DNA of 64,000 nucleotides from Auanema rhodensis (Eukaryota; Nematoda; Chromadorea; Rhabditida; Rhabditidae), in NCBI GenBank assembly GCA_964057225.1, contig OZ059894.1:8442131-8506130 (forward strand), written 5' to 3'. Under the pieces are notes generated by a model. The model was not told where the DNA came from. It saw only the letters and a program-made list of their open reading frames with translations, and did not search any database. Both the position numbers and the translations under genes were made by a program. Positions 57,664 through 64,000 of the stretch are shown in pieces (the first letter of the stretch is position 1; the number at the start of each line of letters is the position of its first letter).

Positions 57664-59779
57664 GATGGAATAAGATATATTTATCAAATTGAAAAGAGTA
57701 GACAAAAAAGAAGTAAACGTGTTATTGTTAAAATTTGCAGAAATTCAAGAATCAGCAAACGAAAATAGAAAAGGAGGTAAGGTCAGGTGTAAAGCATATT
57801 TCAATGTTTTCATTCAAGCTTGAAATTTTTTTATAACTTGTAGACACGGAACATAGTAATTGAGTGCAATTGAACTGATGAATATTTTGGTAACAACTTC
57901 TTCAACCTGTATAGAAATTATCAAGAGGGGATTAGATATAATTGCAGAATAATAAAATAAATGATTGAAACGTATCAGAAAACATTTAATAACAGTAGGA
58001 TAGATGGCTCAGTGACTCCTAGAATTTCTGGACAGAATAATGATTTGTTCTCTATCTTGTCCGTCTTCTCCAGTAAAGCGGGGGAGAGATACCGAATTCA
58101 AGATGGTGAAAAGGAGAAGCTGTAAGAAGCAAATGAACGCTAGAGTTTAGGAATTAGCAAGACAACAGAGGGAGATAGAGCGATGATATAAACCAAAAGA
58201 CAGCTCAAAAACAGATAGATGGATATAGAGGTAAGAGATGGCCAGAAAGTTGATGGTCGAATCAGCAGATGCGAGGGCGTGGCAGAGCTATATTGCCATT
58301 GGGAAAGCGGGGGAGTGATAAAGAAAAGAAAAGAAAGAAGGAGAAGCAACATTGGAAGAAAGTCGTTCAATTTTCAGGATCATAAAATATTTGAACATGA
58401 AACAGTTTTTTATGTTATTTTCTATGTAAAATCGATGTTTCATAGTCATTTCTTTATCTACAAAAGATCTTTGAAGATAATCTTTACTTACGTACGCAGT
58501 CATTAACAGTGCAGGTTATTAGCATAAGCATATTCTAATTTAGCTACGCTGTATTTAATTTAATTGTCGTTGATTTCAGTGTGCGGTTGCATTCAAGTAG
58601 ACTCTAGTTTCATAATTCATTTTTTTATTTAAAATTAAAAAAAAAACAAGTTAATAATATTGTTTATTTTTATTACAAGGAAATATTAAATTATTTCCAT
58701 TCTGATCTGTATATATACTAAATTTCTTATTTATTTTTTACCTTTGGCTTTTTCCCAAATATTTCTAATTATAACCTCGAAGAAATCAATGATCGAGCTA
58801 GTCCATCAGTAACAGCTGACTTTTAAACCTGGATTGGTCAGTGGCAGTCCTTCTTCTTCTCTGGCAAAGAATTTGCTCAATGTTTCTGCTACTTGCTTTA
58901 TTTCCATTCTATTTTTTAAAATAACTCATAATTGTTGATGAAATATATGGTAATTGAAATTAGTGAATTATTATAAATAATCATCAAATTTATTGATTTT
59001 AACAACAACTCATCAAGATTCATTATATAAATATTACATTAGCCGATGTATTTGCTTCAATCTTGCTTTGATTTCCTAATTCAAAACAATAAGCAAGAGA
59101 AAAAACGGCTAAAAAAAACGTTGCGAGAATGAAACACGCTCATTTCATTAATAATATATCAATGTTACAATAAAATAATAAACAAATAAACTATTTTATC
59201 CAGGTTCAACTATCATCTTATAAGTACCCGAATAGCCTCTGCGGAATAGTTGTAATTAATCAACTGAAAATCTGCCGAATCGTTCATCTGCTGCAGTCTA
59301 TCCTCTTCACACAACGTCAGTTGCACGATGATGTTCGTTCAAAGAGCATATCACACTTATGCACAATATATTATGTTCAGCATTAAGTTAACAATATGTA
59401 ACAAGGGGTATAAGAAAATAGTTTATATAATAAACATAAATTACAAAAATGCAAACCATTTGAACTAAATTTCGCGGGTAAAGAAAACAATACCGGAAAA
59501 AACGACTTTAAACTAAAAGATCAAATGAGGTCATCCTTAACAAAGGAAAAATTGATTTATCCCAGCTGTCCAGCAAGCAGGGGGAAATGCTATTATCTAC
59601 ATACACTCTATTTACAATTATTATACAACATTGACTACCCCAAAAAGCGGGGACACCCTAAGTACACCTATACACAACTGAACTACCCAAAATACTTTAC
59701 ACCTGATTTCAGTTTTGATTATTTTTTGGCAGTAGTAAATTATGACTACGAAGTGGCTAAGCAGAAAATGATAATCAAA
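57664..59779. other. upstream region of the myosin gene
   Basis: GC-richer patches at 58010-58330 (for example a GCGGGGGAGAG motif near 58078 and GCGGGGGAG near 58308) may be muscle-gene regulatory DNA. ORFs at 58140-58506 run on both strands and have no domain. The rest is AT-rich, and the 3' flank of the GTPase gene lies at the right end. Confidence 0.4.
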
Positions 59780-62215
59780 CTAATTCAAAATTTCCGTAAC
59801 TTCACCCATTCCTCTAGTCTTTCCTTGACGGAAGATTAAGGCAGTTCCAACCTGTACATATTCGGGATGACAATAAAACTCGAATGTGACATTGGCCCAT
59901 TTTCCTTGCTCTAAGCTATCCTGTTCCATCTCAATTACTGTGGCAGTCTGACACACAGAGCCAATATAGACTGAAACCATTAGATAAAGTTTGGAACATA
60001 TTTCAAAAGAAACCTGTTGCCTGGAAACCAGTGCTTAGCTGCCTTGCATGATGACACAACAAGAAGAGGTTAGCTTTGAAACGCATGCAGCTCATAGGAA
60101 TATCAGTACAATGAATGAGAACCATGCCCTTAAAATTGAAACTTAAAAATGTATGCCTATGCTCGATCTTACTCTTCTCAGTGGTATAGCTTCAGCTGAC
60201 AATATATTCAAAGCGATGGTTGCTGCTTGTCCAGGCAAAATTGCTCGAACAGGCTGCTTGCTTCTACGAATAGTTCGCACTTGAGCTTTCTCATATGAAC
60301 CGTCACGAAGAGGCCCAACGAATACATTATCTCCTTCCTGAAGTCTTCCTTGAGATAGCATCCCATATACTACAGTTCCCACCTAAACATAAAAAAAAAT
60401 TGATGATCAAAAAAGTTAAGCATACATGCGGAACATTGTACATTTCCTCTAAAGTAAATAATGGAGATTCCTCGGCAAGCTTGAGTCTTGAAGAAGCCGA
60501 TCCTGTAAAATTGACAGATTGAAGATCACGATTACCGAAATCAAACCTGCAGGAGATAAAACATTTAAAAAGCAACGTAGACACTTGAATCCTTCTCCAG
60601 TTACAGATGAAATACTTAAGATAGGAACAGTACCACTTGTAGATAAGTCACCAGCAGCCCTACAATTGAACTTTAATCACTAACAATGAAGAAAAAACCA
60701 AACCTTAAGGCATCCCTTTTAGTTTTAATCCTTTTAGGATTACATGTCATACCGGCACGAGCAACAATATGTGACACACTTCTTACAACTCTAGAGTAAA
60801 TGAATTAACATACGTGAAAAACAAAAAATTCTCAACAAAAAAATTAAATAAATAAACAACAGACTAACCTGTTTAACTGCTGCTTATCAACCAGATCGAT
60901 TTTTGTTATGATAACAAAAACAGGGATATTAAGAGCTGCTGCGAAACCTAAGTGCTCTTTTGTTACAGAAGTGGCACCCGTCTCAGCTGATAACAATCTA
61001 AGATCGTTATAATTAAATATGAAAGACCAATTATAGTACTCACAAACAAGCAAAGTGAGGGTTATACCCTGATAGTCCATGAATAGTAGTTTTCATGTAC
61101 TTTGAATCACCAGCAAGATCAATAAGCGTAAGTAGTTTTGTCGAGTTTTCTACCATTTCCTCCAAATTATGCTTGGCATAGTTCACAAGCTGTAAATATC
61201 GTAAGTGATGTCAATAAAGTGAACCTTACTTTTCCACGAGAATCGAACCCTATGACATCAAGACAGACTGAACTTGTTTTCCCGGTTCTCACTTCATGAG
61301 GATACCTATTGCGAATATATCAAGAAAATTTATAAATCTCGATATACCTGAACAGGTTTTGTCTCGCATTTCCGTTACCATCATCAAGGACGCCCTGTGT
61401 CATAACTCCACATAGAGTAGATTTCCCTACATCCATGCTTCCCAACACGGCCAAACTAAATTCAGTATATCATGTTATACCTGCAGCAATCTCTTACCGT
61501 ATTTCAATAAATTCTTGAGACTCTGGTACTTTTCTTACTAAAACTTCAACAACTGTTCTTCTAGCATTTGAACCACGTGTTGTTACATCCCGTTCTGTTA
61601 TCTTAAAAACAAGCAATAAGAACACACCTTGAAGTATTTACAAGCGATTATGATACGCTCTGATAGTAACTCACAATGACCATACTAGCGTCAAGGGCAT
61701 TTGTCATGGCATTCAGAGTAGATAATGAAGCTTCCAACTCAGCATCAGTAAGACCTGTCATTTTCCCACCATCTTCTACTCCCATCTTTGAAAATAATTG
61801 CAAATATGCGAGGTGTTAAGTTAGTGTTACCTCATAGATTGCTTCGCCCTGACCTTCCCGAAGACGCCACTTCATTTGTGTGATCAAATGCTGTAAGCGT
61901 GAAGCTGATGGATTGATCAGCTTGGCCTAGAATAGAAATAACAAGATATAATAAGCATACTTCAGTATAATTAACCTTATATTCAATATTTCCGAGCTCC
62001 ATCTCTGGCGGAAGTTGGTAGTCATTATCTGATTCGTCATCGTTAGAGTTTAATAAGGCACGTGAATCTAATGAATTACTGAAAACAAGAATGAAGAAAA
62101 ACAGAAATTCGAGAAAAAACAAAATAAGAGTAAAAACAATATGAACAACTTACTGATTTGTATTATATATTTGATGAGAATCTTCTTCACAAAACTGTGA
62201 TATCATAAAATCCAT
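59780..62215 (-). CDS. GTP-binding protein, GTPBP1/GTPBP2 family
   Basis: Fifteen exons join to 575 residues: 62215-62154, 62078-61976, 61926-61831, 61785-61675, 61601-61498, 61455-61348, 61305-61230, 61189-61044, 60997-60869, 60790-60704, 60659-60547, 60502-60426, 60382-60173, 60128-60014, 59970-59780. An acidic N-terminus is followed by the GTPBP1/2 signature LITQMKWRLREGQGEAIYE. The elongation-factor-type G domain has G1 GSMDVGKST (164-172; usually GNVDAGKS), G3 DLAG (244-247) and G4 TKID (300-303). EF-Tu-like beta-barrel domains follow (VGTVVYGMLSQGRLQEGDNV), ending GTALIFRQGKTRGMG. The family consists of translational GTPases linked to ribosome rescue and mRNA turnover in the cytoplasm. 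C. elegans cgp-1 is the likely comparison, but GTPBP1 versus GTPBP2 is not settled. Confidence 0.93.
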
Positions 62216-63466
62216 TTTAAGCAGTTTTTCTTTGATATTTGATACAATTTGTACTAAAGTACTGAATTATGGCCGTAACCAATCTATCATTCGATTAAAG
62301 TACTGAAATTGTACAAGTTAACAGTTTAGACGAGAATAAGCTTCTGAAAGCTTCAGCTTTCCGAATGAAGTATTAGTGCAAACAATTGTTTAACAGAACT
62401 TGTCAATGGAGAAACGAAGTAATGATATAAGAAGAAGAAAATGAGATTGTTGACGTCGGCAAGGAAAAACAGAGCAAACGAACAGCTGGAACCGGTGTTA
62501 TGGCGCAACGCGTCCGCCACGCTTGGCATGAAAAATACGCAGATGTATGAAGGCTTACCCCATGTTGTGCAACATAGTATATTCAAGAACGTACTAAGCA
62601 TTATGAAACTCAGAAGAAATCTGACGCAATATGATTCTCAAAGTTGACTCATGACATAGAAAGACAAATTGGGAACTAGAAGTACATAATAGTGTACACA
62701 ATACAAGAGAGCAAAGAGTATAAAAAAATGGCCCAACAGAGAGTGATCGAACCCCTTAACAGAATAGTTGTTTTTCGCTTGAATAAAAGAAACGCATCCA
62801 GTCTTACGAAAACAAACATTTTCTATCATTTGATCTATCAATACAACAGGCTAAAAATCGTAAAAGGAATGAGAAACAGCTATAATGAAAAAAAAGATGA
62901 AGCTTAGAAGCTATATCTATGCAATTGATATTTAAAAAATGTTTTCGATAAAAGAAGTAAACAATTTTGAGAAAAACTATCAATGCATGAAATATTGCTT
63001 AGAATTGAGATAATTGTTCTTTATCCGAGAGTTAAAAAAACTTTTATTAGTTATTATCCATCACTAACAAAGTTTTCAGAACTAAACATCAATAAAAAGT
63101 GCAAATAATCAAATTAATGAACATAAGTGAATTATGAAATGAATAATAGCTTAACTTGTAGTCACAAAACAAAATGACATCAATATGACGTAATCAAAAT
63201 AAAAATCATAAAAATCATAACAATAATATACATTGTAAACAACAACAATTTTTTAAGAAGTCAAGCAGTGATCAGCTGGGATTACCGATCTGTTAGGAAG
63301 CAGCTTGAATATGTGAATGATATTGTGGACTAAAGCTAATGGTTAAGATTCGCAGGCAAAGAAGGGTTACTGTAATTTATATGATCAACATTCTATTTTA
63401 ATTTTATGTGGTTGCTTAAACCGTTTTTTGAATTTTGCTTATGTTCAGTAATTTAAATTTTTTCAG
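62216..63466. other. interval between divergent GTPase and Utp12 genes
   Basis: Probable shared promoter region. A GC-richer stretch at 62440-62540 (GGCGCAACGCGTCCGCC) overlaps a 68-codon ORF without known domain. A short frame near 63270-63330 (SWDYRSVRKQLEYVNDIV) ends in TAA and could be an upstream exon of the Utp12 gene, but no WD40 repeats are recognisable. Confidence 0.45.
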
Positions 63467-64000
63467 AATTATAGAATAAATAATAGAGAATTAAGAGCCA
63501 TGACGATGGATGTATTGAAAAAGTAAGAAAGTTTTGAATTCCGTGTAATTAGTTTTAGTTCCAGACCTACTCCTGAAGCTGAAAGTACTAAAGATGGAAA
63601 AGAATCATCTTTAGCAGTTCTTTTAACTCAAGGATTAATGGCAAATGATGCTGTGAAAATTGATTCAGTTTTAAGAGAAACTAAGCTGGAAGTTATTAAT
63701 GTGAGTGTTGTAAAATATATACGAATAATATGTTCTTAATATACAGTCTACTCTTCGTTATATGCAAATTTCAAATGTTATTCCTTTACTCAAAGCCATC
63801 GAACAACGTTTACGAACAAGATCCGCTCAAGAGTAGGGTGTTCATCGTTAATTATATGCAAACATTTTATTTTAGAATTAGACCCTGGATTCAATGGATT
63901 AATTGCGTTCTTGCCACACATATGAGCTATTTAACCACTGTATGCTGTGCATTTATAATTTCATTCTCATGATAATATATTAAGCAACAAAATCTCGATG
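63467..64000 (+). CDS. Utp12-domain protein (WDR43/UTP5-like), partial, runs off the right edge
   Basis: Exons are 63467-63522 (ATG at 63500; the frame is also open through the 11 codons back to the acceptor), 63565-63700, 63747-63832 and 63876-63939, followed by a GTATGC donor, so at least one exon lies beyond the window. The protein reads SLAVLLTQGLMANDAVKIDS, STLRYMQISNVIPLLKAIEQ and IRPWIQWINCVLATHMSYLT, the helical Utp12 domain that ends WDR43/UTP5 and other t-UTP subunits of the small-subunit processome. It would act in the nucleolus in pre-rRNA transcription and processing. WDR43 proteins carry N-terminal WD40 repeats, which are not seen in the kilobase upstream. Either those exons are far away, or this is a Utp12-only protein starting at the ATG. 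Confidence 0.7.

Noticed and set aside
62441-62647. 68-codon plus ORF in the divergent promoter interval
   Set aside because: No domain, no splice support; its GC-rich part is more likely promoter.

Overview
The window is nuclear DNA from a nematode. The evidence is compact AT-rich sequence, many short introns ending in TTTCAG-type acceptors, acceptors placed directly in front of start codons (as in spliced-leader trans-splicing), and nematode-specific genes: a cuticle collagen with an R-x-x-R processing box, a flp-34-type FMRFamide-like neuropeptide precursor, a body-wall-type myosin heavy chain closest to MYO-3, and a compact DSL (Notch) ligand. The species cannot be named from the sequence. 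The mixture of short and long introns and the 33-exon myosin suggest a chromadorean nematode that is not especially intron-poor.

Layout. 0-9 kb: a Ser-rich protein exon (minus), a five-exon secreted orphan (plus), an SLC17-like major facilitator transporter (plus) and a secreted single-hemopexin-domain protein (minus). 9-19.7 kb: mostly non-coding, with one GC-richer island at 12.7-13.2 kb. 19.7-23 kb: flp-34 (plus) with two alternative signal-peptide exons. 23.6-24.8 kb: cuticle collagen (minus, convergent with flp-34). 26-30 kb: small orphan genes, one with its start codon split by an intron. 31.5-32.9 kb: a divergent seven-helix receptor (plus). 33-40.9 kb: a long non-coding interval with a few coding-like fragments, leading to a Delta/LAG-2-like gene (40.9-45.5 kb, plus). 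47.5-57.3 kb: myosin heavy chain (minus), with unexplained coding-like frames in its two 5' introns and a 41-codon signal-peptide-like ORF just upstream. 59.8-62.2 kb: a GTPBP1/2-family GTPase (minus). 63.5 kb to the right edge: a Utp12-domain (WDR43/UTP5-like) gene running off the window.

The genes do not form a pathway or an obvious operon. They read as an ordinary autosomal stretch: muscle (myosin), cuticle (collagen), signalling (flp-34, DSL ligand, 7TM receptor), transport, and ribosome or GTPase housekeeping. Splice junctions were phased by hand across every exon of the main genes, and every complete model closes in frame. I found no mobile element with recognisable ends, no tRNA or rRNA, and no clearly new multi-gene system. 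The best leads are the paired flp-34 first exons, the microprotein ORF upstream of the myosin, the stop-interrupted frames in the myosin introns, the in-frame 48-base intron of the DSL ligand, and the GC-AG introns.
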